Assembly: GCF_003319105.1 (NCBI RefSeq)
Contig: NZ_QOHH01000005.1
Span: 233,786 to 297,785 of the forward strand
Reading direction: 5' to 3'
DNA: 64,000 bases
Origin: Blastococcus sp. TF02-09
GTDB taxonomy: Bacteria; Actinomycetota; Actinomycetes; Mycobacteriales; Geodermatophilaceae
The notes beneath the pieces are model-generated. The model was not told the DNA's origin and did no database searches. It was given only the letters and a program-made list of their open reading frames with translations. Positions 1 to 10,425 of the stretch are shown in pieces. Positions within the stretch are counted from its first letter, which is position 1; each line of letters opens with the position of its first letter. The translations under genes and the position numbers were made by a program.

Positions 1-1
1 C

Positions 2-1807
2 AAGGCCCGCAAGGCGGTCAAGCAGATCGCCGGCGAGCTCATCCGGCTGTATTCCGCCCGCATGGCGACGACGGGGCACGCCTTCGGCCCCGACACCGTC
101 TGGCAGCGCGAGCTCGAGGACGCCTTCCCGTTCCAGGAGACGCCCGACCAGCTGGCCGCCATCGACGAGGTGAAGGCCGACATGGAGCAGACGGTCCCGA
201 TGGACCGGATCATCTGCGGTGACGTCGGCTACGGGAAGACCGAGATCGCGGTGCGGGCGGCGTTCAAGGCGGTGCAGGACGGCAAGCAGGTCGCCGTCCT
301 GGTGCCGACGACGCTGCTGGCCAACCAGCACTTCAAGACCTTCTCCGAGCGGGTCGCGCAGTTCCCGGTGACGGTCAAGGTGCTCTCCCGGTTCCAGACC
401 GACAGGGAGACCACCGAGATCCTGCGCGAGCTGGCCGCCGGGGAGATCGACATCCTGGTGGGCACCCACCGGCTGCTGCAGCCCACGACCCGGTGGAAGG
501 ACCTCGGCCTGGTCATCGTGGACGAGGAGCAGCGCTTCGGGGTCGAGCACAAGGAGTACCTGAAGACGATGCGGACGGCGGTCGACGTCCTGTCGATGTC
601 GGCCACCCCGATCCCGCGCACGCTGGAGATGAGCCTGACCGGCATCCGCGAGATGTCGACGATCCTCACCCCGCCCGAGGAGCGGCACCCGGTGCTCACC
701 TACGTGGGCGCCTGGGCGGACAAGCAGATGGCTGCCGCGATCCGCCGCGAGCTGCTGCGCGACGGCCAGGTCTTCGTCATCCACAACCGGGTGCAGTCGA
801 TCGACAAGGCCGCGGCGAAGATCCGGGCGCTCGTGCCCGAGGCCCGCGTCGCCGTCGGCCACGGGCAGATGAAGGAGCACGAGCTCGAGCGGATCATGGT
901 CGGCTTCTGGGAGAAGGAGTACGACGTCCTGGTCGCCACGACCATCGTCGAATCCGGCCTGGACATCCCGAACGCCAACACCCTGATCGTCGACCGGGCC
1001 GACACCTTCGGCCTCTCCCAGCTGCACCAGATCCGCGGGCGCGTGGGCCGTGGCCGGGAGCGGGCCTACGCCTACTTCACCTACGACCCGTCGAGGACGC
1101 TCACCGAGACCTCGGTCGACCGGCTGACCACCATCGCCAATAACACCGACCTCGGGGCCGGCATGGCGGTGGCGATGAAGGACCTGGAGATCCGCGGGTC
1201 GGGCAACCTGCTCGGCGGCGAGCAGTCCGGGCACATCGCCGGCGTCGGCTTCGACCTCTACGTCCGGCTGGTCGGCGAGGCGGTCGCCGACTACCGCGCG
1301 CAGGTCACCGGCGAGGAGGCCCCGGCCGAGCCGGTCGAGGTCCGCGTCGACCTGCCCATCGACGCCCACCTGCCGCACGACTACGTGCCCGGCGAGCGGC
1401 TGCGCATGGAGGCCTACCGCAAGGTCGCGTCGGTCCAGGACGAGGACCAGGCGCAGGCGGTGCTCGACGAGCTCACCGACCGGTACGGCGCCCCGCCGGC
1501 CCCGGTCCTCAACCTGCTGGCCGTCGCCCGGTTCCGGGTGGCGATGCGCGCGCTCGGCATCACCGAGGTGTCGCTGCAGGGCCGCGCCATCCGGATCAGC
1601 CCGGTGGTGCTGCCGGAGTCCAAGCAGATGCGGCTGGCCCGGCTCGCCGAGGGGGCGTCCTACAAGGCGGCGGTGGAGACCATCGCGCTGAAGATGCCGG
1701 TCGGCCCCGACCGGCGGACGCCGCTGCGCGACATCGCGCTGCTGGAGAACCTGCGGGCCACGCTGACCGCCGTCCTCGACCAGCCCGTGGCGGCGGCCGC
1801 CTCCTGA
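2..1807 (+). CDS. mfd: Transcription-repair coupling factor Mfd (C-terminal part, cut by window edge)
   Basis: The reading frame is open from the first bases, so this is the C-terminal half (about 600 residues) of a protein that is normally near 1,200. Mfd is an ATP-driven translocase that removes stalled RNA polymerase and recruits the UvrABC machinery. Visible motifs: Walker [10 protein letters not shown] (about residue 74 of the fragment), Walker B DEEQ followed by RFG, the [10 protein letters not shown] helicase motif, the IRGRVGR motif VI region and the C-terminal TRCF domain. The internal ATG at 62 is not the true start because strong Mfd homology ([14 protein letters not shown]) precedes it. 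A SurA-like gene and mazG follow, a common actinobacterial arrangement. Confidence 0.97.
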   Translation, partial: KARKAVKQIAGELIRLYSARMATTGHAFGPDTVWQRELEDAFPFQETPDQLAAIDEVKADMEQTVPMDRIICGDVGYGKTEIAVRAAFKAVQDGKQVAVLVPTTLLANQHFKTFSERVAQFPVTVKVLSRFQTDRETTEILRELAAGEIDILVGTHRLLQPTTRWKDLGLVIVDEEQRFGVEHKEYLKTMRTAVDVLSMSATPIPRTLEMSLTGIREMSTILTPPEERHPVLTYVGAWADKQMAAAIRRELLRDGQVFVIHNRVQSIDKAAAKIRALVPEARVAVGHGQMKEHELERIMVGFWEKEYDVLVATTIVESGLDIPNANTLIVDRADTFGLSQLHQIRGRVGRGRERAYAYFTYDPSRTLTETSVDRLTTIANNTDLGAGMAVAMKDLEIRGSGNLLGGEQSGHIAGVGFDLYVRLVGEAVADYRAQVTGEEAPAEPVEVRVDLPIDAHLPHDYVPGERLRMEAYRKVASVQDEDQAQAVLDELTDRYGAPPAPVLNLLAVARFRVAMRALGITEVSLQGRAIRISPVVLPESKQMRLARLAEGASYKAAVETIALKMPVGPDRRTPLRDIALLENLRATLTAVLDQPVAAAAS

Positions 1808-1843
1808 GGGCGGCCGGCCGCCCGGGTGTGGGAGTCTCCGGGC

Positions 1844-2827
1844 GTGCTGATGACTCGCGCTCCCCGGGTGGTGGCCGCCGCGATCCTGCTCGCCCTCGCG
1901 CTGTCCGCGTGCCGCAGCTCCCCGGACGTCGCCGCGTACGTGGGCGACGCCCGGGTGACCGTCGCCGAGCTGGAGCGGGCGGTCGACGAGCGGCTGCGCG
2001 ACGACGACATCGCGCAGTTCGCGGCAGCCGACCCGGCCGGCTACACCCGGCAGGTGCTGGGCTACCTCGTCGACCGGGAGCTGGTGGCGGCGGTCGCCGA
2101 AAAGTACGACGTGGCCGTGGGCGACGACGCGGTGCAGGCCCGCATCGAGGAGCTCATCGGCGACCAGGACGCGGACGACGCCTACGCCGAGCTCGCGCAG
2201 CAGGGCATCAGCCGGGCCGACGTCACCGAGAACATCCGCCAGCAGCTCGTCCTGGCCGAGCTCGGGGAGATCGAGGCTCCGGACGAGGAGGAGCTGCGCG
2301 AGCGCTACGACGAGATGCGCGACGACCTCGCCGGACTGGAGTTCGGCGTCATCACCGCGCCCGACCAGGCCCAGGCGGAGGCGGTGCTCGCGGAGCTCAC
2401 CGCGGACCCGGCGGCGTACCCGGCGGTGGCGGCCCGGTACGAGGGTTCCGCCACGCTGCCGGAGCTCGTCCGCGGCGACCCCGGCGAGATCGTGCCGGTG
2501 CTGGCCGAGCAGCTCGAGGCGGCACCCCCGGGCAGCGGGTTCGTGCAGCCGCTCGAGGCGGCCGGCGGCGTCGTGGTCGGCTTCAGCAACGGTGAGGTGA
2601 CGCCGAGCTTCGAGCAGGCCCGCCCCGAGCTCGAGGCGCAGGCGGAGGCCGACGCGCAGGAGGAGGTCGCCGCCCGGGTGGCCGAGGTCCGTGACGACGT
2701 CGACGTCAGGGTGAACCCGCGCTACGGCGTCCTCGACGACGACGGGCAGCTGGTGCCCGGTGGGGACGGGGTGGTCGAGCTCCTCGACGGCCCGGAGGAC
2801 GCGTCCGGGAGCGCTCCCGGAGACTGA
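1844..2827 (+). CDS. SurA-like N-terminal domain lipoprotein (putative periplasmic/extracellular chaperone)
   Basis: Begins with a short basic stretch, a hydrophobic run and a lipobox (ALSAC), so it should be exported and lipid-anchored at Cys. The mature part is helical and acidic and looks like a SurA N-terminal chaperone domain (VAAYVGDARVTVAELERAV at the front), followed by a region rich in Glu/Ala; I do not see a convincing parvulin catalytic core. Start is uncertain: GTG 1844 has GGAG 9 nt upstream, ATG 1850 and GTG 1826 are in frame. It lies 36 nt after mfd and ends 4 nt before mazG, so it is probably co-transcribed with both. It probably assists folding of exported proteins; the function is inferred from the fold. 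Confidence 0.8.
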   Translation: MLMTRAPRVVAAAILLALALSACRSSPDVAAYVGDARVTVAELERAVDERLRDDDIAQFAAADPAGYTRQVLGYLVDRELVAAVAEKYDVAVGDDAVQARIEELIGDQDADDAYAELAQQGISRADVTENIRQQLVLAELGEIEAPDEEELRERYDEMRDDLAGLEFGVITAPDQAQAEAVLAELTADPAAYPAVAARYEGSATLPELVRGDPGEIVPVLAEQLEAAPPGSGFVQPLEAAGGVVVGFSNGEVTPSFEQARPELEAQAEADAQEEVAARVAEVRDDVDVRVNPRYGVLDDDGQLVPGGDGVVELLDGPEDASGSAPGD

Positions 2828-2831
2828 GCAG

Positions 2832-3746
2832 GTGCCCGTCGCCCTCGCCGTCGTCGTCAGCCCCCGTCTGCCCGGACTGCTCGGCCCCGCGGCCTGGCGG
2901 GCGATCGGGGAACGGCCGGTGGTCGCCCTGCCCGGTGCGGCCGGAACGGCGTCGGTGCTCCGCGCCGAGGGGTGGCACGTCGACGAGGTCGCCGACCTCG
3001 CCGCCGCGCAGGCCCACCCCGACGCCGTCGTCCTGCTGACCGACGGGGCGGCGGAGCTGCCCGGCGTCGAGGTCGTCCAGGGCGCCCCGGAGCCGGTCGG
3101 CGCCCGCCTGCTCGACGTCGTCCGCGTGATGGACCGGCTGCGCTCGCCCGGCGGCTGCCCCTGGGACGCCGAGCAGACCCACTCCTCGCTGCGCGGCTAC
3201 CTGCTCGAGGAGGCGCACGAGGCCTACGACGCGATCGTCGACGACGACCCGGTGGCGATGCGCGAGGAGCTGGGCGACGTGCTGCTGCAGGTCGTCTTCC
3301 ACGCGCGGGTGGCCGCCGAGGCCGCGCCCGAGCGCCGGTTCGACGTCGACGGCGTGGCCGGTGACCTCGTCGACAAGCTGGTGCGGCGGCACCCGCACGT
3401 GTTCGGCGACGCCGGCCCGCGGGACGTCGCGGAGGTCGAGGCGGGCTGGGACGAGATCAAGCAGCAGGAGAAGCAGCGGCGCTCGCCGACCGAGGGCGTG
3501 TCCCGGTCGCAGCCGGCCGCCTCGTGGGGCGCGGCCCTCGTCCGGCGGGCCGGGCGCGCGGGGCTGCCCACGCCGGAGGCGGCCGCCCTCGCCGTCGACA
3601 GCCCGGAGGCGCTCGGCGAGCAGCTGCTGGGTGTCGTCACCGCGGCGCAGGCGCGCGGCTGGGACGTCGAGGACGCGCTGCGCGAGGCGGTGCGCCGCTA
3701 CGCCGGGGAGCTGGACGCGGCGGCGGAGGGCCGCGCCGGGTCCTGA
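2832..3746 (+). CDS. mazG: Nucleoside triphosphate pyrophosphohydrolase MazG
   Basis: MazG hydrolyses (d)NTPs to NMP and pyrophosphate and clears damaged nucleotides. The core is unmistakable: MDRLRSPGGCPWDAEQTHSSL, then LLEEAHEAYDAI and REELGDVLLQVVFHA, the EExxE...ExxD metal-binding pattern of the all-alpha NTP-PPase family, then RRHPHVFGD. The first ~90 residues are a variable N-terminal extension seen in actinobacterial MazG proteins. Start GTG 2832 is 4 nt after the preceding stop; 304 residues. Position between mfd and eno (one gene intervening) is conserved in actinobacteria. Confidence 0.95.
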   Translation: MPVALAVVVSPRLPGLLGPAAWRAIGERPVVALPGAAGTASVLRAEGWHVDEVADLAAAQAHPDAVVLLTDGAAELPGVEVVQGAPEPVGARLLDVVRVMDRLRSPGGCPWDAEQTHSSLRGYLLEEAHEAYDAIVDDDPVAMREELGDVLLQVVFHARVAAEAAPERRFDVDGVAGDLVDKLVRRHPHVFGDAGPRDVAEVEAGWDEIKQQEKQRRSPTEGVSRSQPAASWGAALVRRAGRAGLPTPEAAALAVDSPEALGEQLLGVVTAAQARGWDVEDALREAVRRYAGELDAAAEGRAGS

Positions 3747-3788
3747 TCCACCACACGCTCGTGGCGTCCTCGCACTGTGGATTCACGC

Positions 3789-3832
3789 TGGTCAGCGGAT
3801 CGCTCGTCCGGTACTATCGAACACATGTTCGA
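3789..3832 (+). promoter_or_regulatory. SOS-type promoter: LexA box overlapping -10 and start codon of the DUF222/HNH gene
   Basis: A perfect actinobacterial SOS box, TCGAACACATGTTCGA (TCGAAC-N4-GTTCGA), sits at 3817-3832. A possible -35 TGGTCA (3789-3794) and -10 TACTAT (3812-3817) are separated by 17 nt, placing transcription start at about 3824, next to the ATG at 3825. LexA bound here would cover the -10, the start site and the start codon, so the gene should be off until DNA damage. The box match is seen directly; the promoter and regulation are inferred. Confidence 0.8.
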
Positions 3833-5834
3833 ACGAGTCGAGGGTGACTGGGCCGATGCCCTGGCCTCCTCCTCGTTCGAGGGTGCGTTGTCGACGGCCC
3901 TCCTGGACCGGCCCGCACGGCTCGTGTTCGAGGTGGTCCCGCCTTCTCCGCGACGGGCGTGGGAGTGGTCTCCGCGGTCCGGGGTCGGCTGCCCGGGGCG
4001 TTCGTCGGGCCGGTCACTCCAGGGCGGCGACGGGGCGTCGGAGCTGCGCCGGACGCTCGACGCCGGCATCGGCCACCTCGAGCGTGCCGCCGCGGCTTCC
4101 CGGGGGATCGCGCGGCTGTCGGCCGTGGTGGCGACGTCGCTCGCCGAGTTCGCCCGGTGTCGCCCGTCGGCGCTGCTCGACCGCGGGCCAGGGGAGCAGG
4201 CGGCCATGTCGGCGGCGACCCGGTCCGCGCGCCCGGCCGTGCTGTCGGAGGTGAGCGAGTGGGCGGTCGACGAGGCGGCCCCGACGCTGGGCATCACGTC
4301 GTCGGCCGCCGAGGCGCAGCTGGCCGACTCCCTGGCGCTGGTGGACCGGCTGCCCGGTACGCACGCCCTGATGGCCGAGGGGGCGCTCAGCCCGGCGCAC
4401 GCGCGGCAGATGATCAACCTGGTCGGCCCGGTGGCGGACGACGCGGTGCGTGCCGACATCGAGGCGCACGTGCTGAGGCTCCTCGGCCGCAAGACGCCGC
4501 CGCAGCTCGGTGACTGCGCGCGGCGCATCGTGCTGCGCAAGGACGCGGATGCCGCCGCCCGGAAGCTGGTGGCGGCGGTGCGCGAGCGGGGGGTGCGGCT
4601 GCACGACCGTCGCGACGGCACCGCCACGGTGTCGATCGACCTTCCGCTGCCGGCCGCAGCGGCGATCTACCGGGCGCTCGAGCGGTACGCGGAGGCGGCC
4701 CGGGTCGACGGCGACGAACGGACCAAGCTGCAGCGGATGGCCGACTGCGTCCAGTCCCTGATCCTGCGGTCGGGGGAGGATGGACTGCCTCCGGTCACCA
4801 TCGCGCTCACCCTGGTGGCGACGCTGGAGACGATGCTCGGTGGTGCGGAGCCCGGTCAGGTCGAGGGCCTGCTGGTGCCGGCCGAGATGGTCCGGGAGCT
4901 CGGGTACGCCTTCGGGCTGATGCCCCGCCCGGCACCGGACCTGGACGACCTGTCCGAGGCCGACACCGCACCAGAGACAGGTGCCGATCCTGCGGAGGCC
5001 CCTGCCGCCCCGGTTCCCGACACCGACGCTGCCCCCGTGACCCACGACGCCGCGGTGATCGGCACCGATGCCGCGGAGGCCGACGTCGCCGCGGAGGCCG
5101 ACGACGCCGCGGTGACCGACGACGCCGCGGTGACGGGCAGCGATTCCGCGGAGGCCCCCGCCGCCACGGTCTCCGGTACGCCGCCCGAGAGGGCCCCCGA
5201 CGCGTCCGACCCTCGGCCGACTCCGGTGGAGAACCGCACGCTCGGTGAGTGGCTGGCGCTCGCCCGGGCGCGGGACGAGGTGGCGGCCCGGGAAGCGCTG
5301 ACCGGCGCGGTGCAGGCGATCCGCGACGGCACCTGGTGCGACGGCGAGCAGCGCGCACTGCTGGATGCGGGCGCGCTGATGGGAGTGCGCCACGTGGACG
5401 GAACGGGGCTGGCGCACCGACCGCGCATCGCGATCGTGGACAAGCTGCGGGGCAGCCTGGTCGCGCTGACCGATGCCGCAGGCATCCGCCGGGGTGCGAG
5501 TCTCGGCCCACCGCCCGAATCCGCCGGCTACAGCCCGGGAGCGGAGCTCGACCGCTTCGTCCGGCTGCGCGACCGGCGCTGCCGGTTCCCGGGGTGCCGA
5601 GCCCGCGCACGCACGGGCGATCTCGACCATCGGCGCACGTGGCCGGATGGTGCCACCGCGCACGACAACCTGATCTCGCTGTGCAGGCATCACCACCGGC
5701 TCAAGCACCAGGCGCCGGGCTGGCGCTTCGACGAAGGCGACGACGGAGCTCTGGCGATCACCATGCCCAGCGGCGACGTCATGACCAGTCACCCGCCCCG
5801 ATTCGGCAGCGACCTGGACCTCCCGCCCTTCTGA
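3825..5834 (+). CDS. DUF222 and HNH endonuclease domain protein (13E12-type)
   Basis: 669 residues. The N-terminal two thirds is the DUF222 helical domain found in actinobacterial 13E12 repeat proteins; residues about 380-470 are an Ala/Asp/Glu-rich degenerate repeat linker; the C-terminus carries the HNH nuclease (about residues 575-635: CRFPGC, LDHRRTW, HDNLISLCRHHHRLKH) with Cys pairs that would bind zinc. Family members are predicted nucleases, often multicopy and thought to be mobile or recombination-associated. ATG 3825 was chosen because it lies immediately downstream of a -10 and inside a LexA box; the in-frame GTG at 3777 would put the promoter inside the gene. Substrate unknown. Confidence 0.9.
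   Translation: MFERVEGDWADALASSSFEGALSTALLDRPARLVFEVVPPSPRRAWEWSPRSGVGCPGRSSGRSLQGGDGASELRRTLDAGIGHLERAAAASRGIARLSAVVATSLAEFARCRPSALLDRGPGEQAAMSAATRSARPAVLSEVSEWAVDEAAPTLGITSSAAEAQLADSLALVDRLPGTHALMAEGALSPAHARQMINLVGPVADDAVRADIEAHVLRLLGRKTPPQLGDCARRIVLRKDADAAARKLVAAVRERGVRLHDRRDGTATVSIDLPLPAAAAIYRALERYAEAARVDGDERTKLQRMADCVQSLILRSGEDGLPPVTIALTLVATLETMLGGAEPGQVEGLLVPAEMVRELGYAFGLMPRPAPDLDDLSEADTAPETGADPAEAPAAPVPDTDAAPVTHDAAVIGTDAAEADVAAEADDAAVTDDAAVTGSDSAEAPAATVSGTPPERAPDASDPRPTPVENRTLGEWLALARARDEVAAREALTGAVQAIRDGTWCDGEQRALLDAGALMGVRHVDGTGLAHRPRIAIVDKLRGSLVALTDAAGIRRGASLGPPPESAGYSPGAELDRFVRLRDRRCRFPGCRARARTGDLDHRRTWPDGATAHDNLISLCRHHHRLKHQAPGWRFDEGDDGALAITMPSGDVMTSHPPRFGSDLDLPPF
5036..5165 (+). 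repeat. Degenerate in-frame repeat encoding Ala/Asp-rich linker
   Basis: Imperfect tandem copies of a unit resembling GACGCCGCGGTGACC give DDAAVT-like and AEAD-like peptide repeats within the DUF222/HNH gene, between the DUF222 domain and the nuclease. Such repeats expand and contract easily, so copy number may differ between strains. Confidence 0.6.
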
Positions 5835-5854
5835 ACCGCAGAGTCACAGGCGAC

Positions 5855-5870
5855 GGACGCGGTGGCGTCC
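5855..5870 (+). terminator. Weak hairpin after the DUF222/HNH gene
   Basis: GGACGC-GGTG-GCGTCC, a 6-bp stem 20 nt past the stop codon, with no U-run. The rest of 5835-6002 holds no gene; it contains three tandem copies of CGACGAG at 5968-5988, just before the ribosome binding site of the next small gene. Confidence 0.3.
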
Positions 5871-6002
5871 ACCAGGGATGCTCCAGGGCGGCCCACGGAC
5901 CGACACGGTCGGGGGACGACCCAAGGCGACCCGGACCGGGCGTGAGCCACTTCGAGCGACGATGCTCCGACGAGCGACGAGCGACGAGGTAGGTGGTCGG
6001 AC

Positions 6003-6191
6003 GTGCAGGTCGTCGGCGGTCTGCTGTGCATCGTCGCCGGGCTCGCGATCGTCGGCGGGCTGCTCTTCATCGGGCCGCCCGGTTCCCGAGGGCACGACCT
6101 CTGGACAAAGCCCAACCAGGTCAAGGCCGTGTTGGCGGGCGTCGTGGCGATCGTCGCGGGAGTCCTCATCCTCACTGGCGGCGCTGACTAG
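6003..6191 (+). CDS. Small two-helix membrane protein, unknown function
   Basis: 62 residues with two hydrophobic segments (about residues 3-24 and 40-58) joined by a polar loop containing GPPGSRGHDLW. Start GTG 6003 follows a GAGGTAGG ribosome binding site. No recognisable catalytic motif. It stands between the DUF222/HNH gene and a convergent membrane protein gene. Supported mainly by the start signal, the clean two-helix pattern and lack of a better frame; function unknown. Confidence 0.55.
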   Translation: MQVVGGLLCIVAGLAIVGGLLFIGPPGSRGHDLWTKPNQVKAVLAGVVAIVAGVLILTGGAD

Positions 6192-6226
6192 CCACCTGTG
6201 AGGAGTTGGAAAGTCCGGCTCAGCGA

Positions 6227-6958
6227 TCAGCCCTTGGAGAGGCTCGCGGCGGCCGAGGTTCGTGCCGGGTCCCGATCCGGGGGTGTCGGCGTCCGGTGCA
6301 CGGCCGCGACCAGCGCGCCGACATAGCAGACCGCGACGCTGAGCAGCACCAGCTCGCCGCCGTCCTCCAGGACGCCCAGCGCTCGCCCGAGCGGGCCGCT
6401 CCCCGCCAGGGCGTGCAGCTGGTCGACGACCACGCCGAAGAAGGCGTAACCGGCCACCACCACGGCCATGCCACGGCTGACCGCGCGGACCGGCTGCGGG
6501 CTGCGACGGTGCAGCACGACCACCGCGACCAGCGGCAGCACCCCCACCAGCCCCCACACCACCAGCTCGCCGAGGTCCTGCCCCTGGAGGCCGCCCACGT
6601 CGGGGAGTGCCAGCTGCCGGGCCACCCAGCCGCCCACCTGTTCGTGCACCCGCAGGCGGTCGTCCACCAGGGCGCACGCGAACACCGCGGCCCAGGCGGC
6701 GAACACACCGCTGCGGGTCCGCCGCCACAGGAGGAGCAGCAGAGCTGCGCAGCCGGCCTCCTTGGCGTACCCGAACTGCTCGGGCCACCCGCCCTCGGCA
6801 CCCAGCAGCCACTGCCGGTGCCGGCCGTCGGACCACCCGCGGCGCTCCGCCTCGACCGACGCGGCGATCAGCAGCAGGTCGGCGGCGAGCAGCACGGCGA
6901 AGGCGAGCGACAGCCGGCCGCCGGAGCGTCCACCGGCGCTGGTCTCTGCGCGGGTCAT
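6227..6958 (-). CDS. Polytopic membrane protein, unknown function
   Basis: 243 residues with five or six hydrophobic segments: one near the N-terminus (LSLAFAVLLAADLLLIAAS), then KEAGCAALLLLL, a segment around FAAWAAVFACALV, a strong pair LVVWGLVGVLPLVAVVVL and MAVVVAGYAFFGVVV, and a final LVLLSVAVCYVGALVAAV. A polar loop carries DDRLRVHEQVGGW. Start ATG 6958 has GGAAAGG 8 nt upstream; a longer in-frame ORF to 7024 lacks such a site. Transcribed away from eno. I do not recognise the family. Confidence 0.7.
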   Translation of the reverse strand: MTRAETSAGGRSGGRLSLAFAVLLAADLLLIAASVEAERRGWSDGRHRQWLLGAEGGWPEQFGYAKEAGCAALLLLLWRRTRSGVFAAWAAVFACALVDDRLRVHEQVGGWVARQLALPDVGGLQGQDLGELVVWGLVGVLPLVAVVVLHRRSPQPVRAVSRGMAVVVAGYAFFGVVVDQLHALAGSGPLGRALGVLEDGGELVLLSVAVCYVGALVAAVHRTPTPPDRDPARTSAAASLSKG

Positions 6959-7074
6959 TCGGCACACCTTTCCGCAGGCCGACGGGCGGGGATCGACGCC
7001 CCCGGGTGCCCGGTGGGAGGGCACCTTCGGGAGACCGCGGCGCGAGGTGTCCCGGTCGCCGGCGGATGGCTGGT

Positions 7075-8367
<1,293 letters not shown>

Positions 8368-8377
8368 CCGGTCGATC

Positions 8378-8974
8378 ATGAGCAGCGTCCGCGGCCGGCG
8401 CGGCGGGTCACCGCCGTCCGGCTCCCGCAGCACCGGTCGCGTCCCGCGGGTCCACACGACCCGACCGGTGCGCACCGGGCTGCGGAGTAGCGGGACCCCT
8501 CCGACGCGACGGCCCGGCGAGCGCCGGGCACCCCGGCGGCCGGCCCGGACCGCGACGGCGCCGGCCACCCGGCGGCGTCCGCTGTTCACCGGCCGCGCGG
8601 TGCTCCTCGGCGCGCTCGTCCTGCTGCTCGCCCTGACCCTGGCCGGCCCGCTCCGCCAATACCAGGCCGGGCAGCAGGAACTGGCCGAGCTCACCGCCGA
8701 GGGGCAGGCCCTCGACCGGCGGGCCACCGAGCTCGAGGCCGAGCTGGAGCAGCAGGGCGACCCGGAGTGGACGCAACGCCAGGCCCGGGAGCGGCTCACC
8801 TACGTGCTGCCCGGTGACCGGCTGCTGCGCGTCGTCGACGGCGAGGCGGTCGAGGGCGACGCCGGAACGCTGGACGAGGCGGCCGCGCCCGAGGAGCCGA
8901 CGCCGTGGTTCCAGGGGCTGATGGAGTCGGTGGCCCGGGCCGACGGCGACGTCCCCGAGGAGCCCGAGGAGTGA
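8378..8974 (+). CDS. FtsB/DivIC-family septum formation initiator
   Basis: 198 residues: a long basic Arg/Pro/Thr-rich cytoplasmic N-terminus (about 1-68), one transmembrane helix (about 70-90, GRAVLLGALVLLLALTLAG), a short coiled coil (QELAELTAEGQALDRRATELE) and an extracytoplasmic domain with RQARERLTYVLPGD, typical of the FtsB/DivIC family, then an acidic tail. Family members bridge FtsL/FtsQ in the divisome. The basic N-terminal extension is common in actinobacteria. It starts 10 nt after eno and its stop overlaps the next start (GTGA). Confidence 0.9.
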   Translation: MSSVRGRRGGSPPSGSRSTGRVPRVHTTRPVRTGLRSSGTPPTRRPGERRAPRRPARTATAPATRRRPLFTGRAVLLGALVLLLALTLAGPLRQYQAGQQELAELTAEGQALDRRATELEAELEQQGDPEWTQRQARERLTYVLPGDRLLRVVDGEAVEGDAGTLDEAAAPEEPTPWFQGLMESVARADGDVPEEPEE

Positions 8975-9471
8975 ACGAACCGATCACCCCGGCCGACCGC
9001 GACGTCGTCGAGCGGCAGCTGGGCCGGCCCCCGCGCGCGCTCGAAGGGGTCGCCCACCGGTGCCCGTGCGGGCAGCCCGACGTCGTCGAGACCGCGCCCC
9101 GGCTCGAGGACGGCACCCCGTTCCCGACGCTCTACTACCTGACCTGCCCCCGGGCCTCGGCCGCCGCGAGCCGGCTGGAGTCCGCCGGCCGGATGCGCGA
9201 GTGGCAGGACGAGCTGGGCACCGACGAGGACCTGGCGGCCGCCTACCGGGCGGCGCACGAGGCCTACCTCGCCGAACGGGACGCCAAGGACGTGCTGCCC
9301 ACCCGTGCGACCGCGGGCGGGATGCCCGACCGCGTCAAGTGCCTGCACGCGCTGGCCGGGCACGCGCTGGCGGCCGGGCCCGGGGTGAACCCGATCGGCG
9401 ACCGCGCGGTCGAGGGCATGGGGGAGTGGTGGGCCAAAGGTCCCTGCGCTCTCCCCGAGGAACCGGCGTGA
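8971..9471 (+). CDS. DUF501 domain protein
   Basis: 166 residues. Conserved DUF501 features: ADRDVVERQLGRPPRAL, HRCPCGQPDVVETAPRL, PFPTLYYLTCPRA, then GMPDRVKCLHALAGHALAAG and NPIGD. The Cys and His residues (CPCG, KCLHAL, GH) suggest a metal-binding or redox role, but no activity is established to my knowledge. Start GTG 8971 overlaps the upstream stop by 4 nt and its own stop overlaps ppx by 4 nt, so the eno-ftsB-DUF501-ppx genes are translationally coupled. Confidence 0.92.
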   Translation: MNEPITPADRDVVERQLGRPPRALEGVAHRCPCGQPDVVETAPRLEDGTPFPTLYYLTCPRASAAASRLESAGRMREWQDELGTDEDLAAAYRAAHEAYLAERDAKDVLPTRATAGGMPDRVKCLHALAGHALAAGPGVNPIGDRAVEGMGEWWAKGPCALPEEPA

Positions 9472-10418
9472 CCCGGGTCGCTGCGATCGACTGCGGCACC
9501 AACTCCATCCGGCTGCTCGTCGCCGTCGTCCCGCCCACCGGCGCGGCGACCGACCTGGTGCGCCGGATGGAGGTCGTCCGCCTGGGCCAGGGCGTCGACG
9601 CCACCGGCCGGCTGGCTCCCGAGGCCATCGAGCGCACCAGGGTCGTGCTGGCCGAGTACGCCGCGACCGCCCGCGAGCTCGGCGCCGAGCAGGTCCGCAT
9701 GGTCGCCACGAGCGCCACCCGCGACGCCGCCAACCGGGCCGACTTCGAGCAGATAGTGCTGACCACGCTCGGCCGGCTCCCCGACGTCGTCCCGGGGCGG
9801 GAGGAGGCCGAGCTGTCCTTCCTCGGTGCGACGGCGTCCCTGGACGCAGCCGCGGCGGCCCACGGCACGCCTGCGCCCCGCGCGCCGTTCCTCGTCGTCG
9901 ACATCGGCGGGGGCTCGACGGAGTTCGTGCTCGGCGACGCGGCGGGGCTGCGGGCGGCGCGGTCGGTGGACATCGGCTGCGTGCGGCTGACCGAGCGCCG
10001 GCTGCACGGCGACCCGCCGTCGGCCGCCGAGGTGCAGGCCACCGTCGCCGACATCCGCGCGGCGCTGGCGCTGGTCATCGAGGACGTGCCGGTGGCGGAG
10101 GCGGCGAGCCTGGTCGGGTTGGCCGGCTCGGTCACCACCGTCGCCGCGCTCGCCCTCGACCTGCCCGCCTACGACGCGGACGCGATCCACGGCTCGCGGA
10201 TCCCGGTCGCCGACGTCCGCCGGGTCAGCGAGACGCTGCTCGCCATGCCCCGGGCCGATCGTGCGGCGCTCGCGGTCATGCACCCCGGGCGGGTCGACGT
10301 CATCGGTGCGGGTGCGCTGATCCTGCGGACGCTGATGGACGAGTTCGGCCTGGACGAGGTCGTGGTCAGCGAGCACGACATCCTCGACGGCATCGCTCTC
10401 CGCCTCGCCCGCGGCTGA
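9468..10418 (+). CDS. ppx: Ppx/GppA family exopolyphosphatase
   Basis: 316 residues of the actin-fold ASKHA phosphatase family that acts on polyphosphate or pppGpp. Phosphate-binding loops are clear: AAIDCGTNSIRLLV at the N-terminus and VVDIGGGSTEFVLG near residue 145; also DIGCVRLTER and the C-terminal DVIGAGALIL. It is the short form lacking the C-terminal HD-like domain, as in mycobacterial Ppx proteins. GTG 9468 was chosen for the 4-nt overlap with the DUF501 stop. Confidence 0.93.
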   Translation: MTRVAAIDCGTNSIRLLVAVVPPTGAATDLVRRMEVVRLGQGVDATGRLAPEAIERTRVVLAEYAATARELGAEQVRMVATSATRDAANRADFEQIVLTTLGRLPDVVPGREEAELSFLGATASLDAAAAAHGTPAPRAPFLVVDIGGGSTEFVLGDAAGLRAARSVDIGCVRLTERRLHGDPPSAAEVQATVADIRAALALVIEDVPVAEAASLVGLAGSVTTVAALALDLPAYDADAIHGSRIPVADVRRVSETLLAMPRADRAALAVMHPGRVDVIGAGALILRTLMDEFGLDEVVVSEHDILDGIALRLARG

Positions 10419-10425
10419 GGGCGCC

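Noticed and set aside
5878..6201. 107-codon + strand ORF overlapping the small membrane protein at 6003
   Set aside because: Composition is Ser/Arg-rich without domain; the overlapping 62-codon frame has a better ribosome binding site and a clean two-helix pattern.
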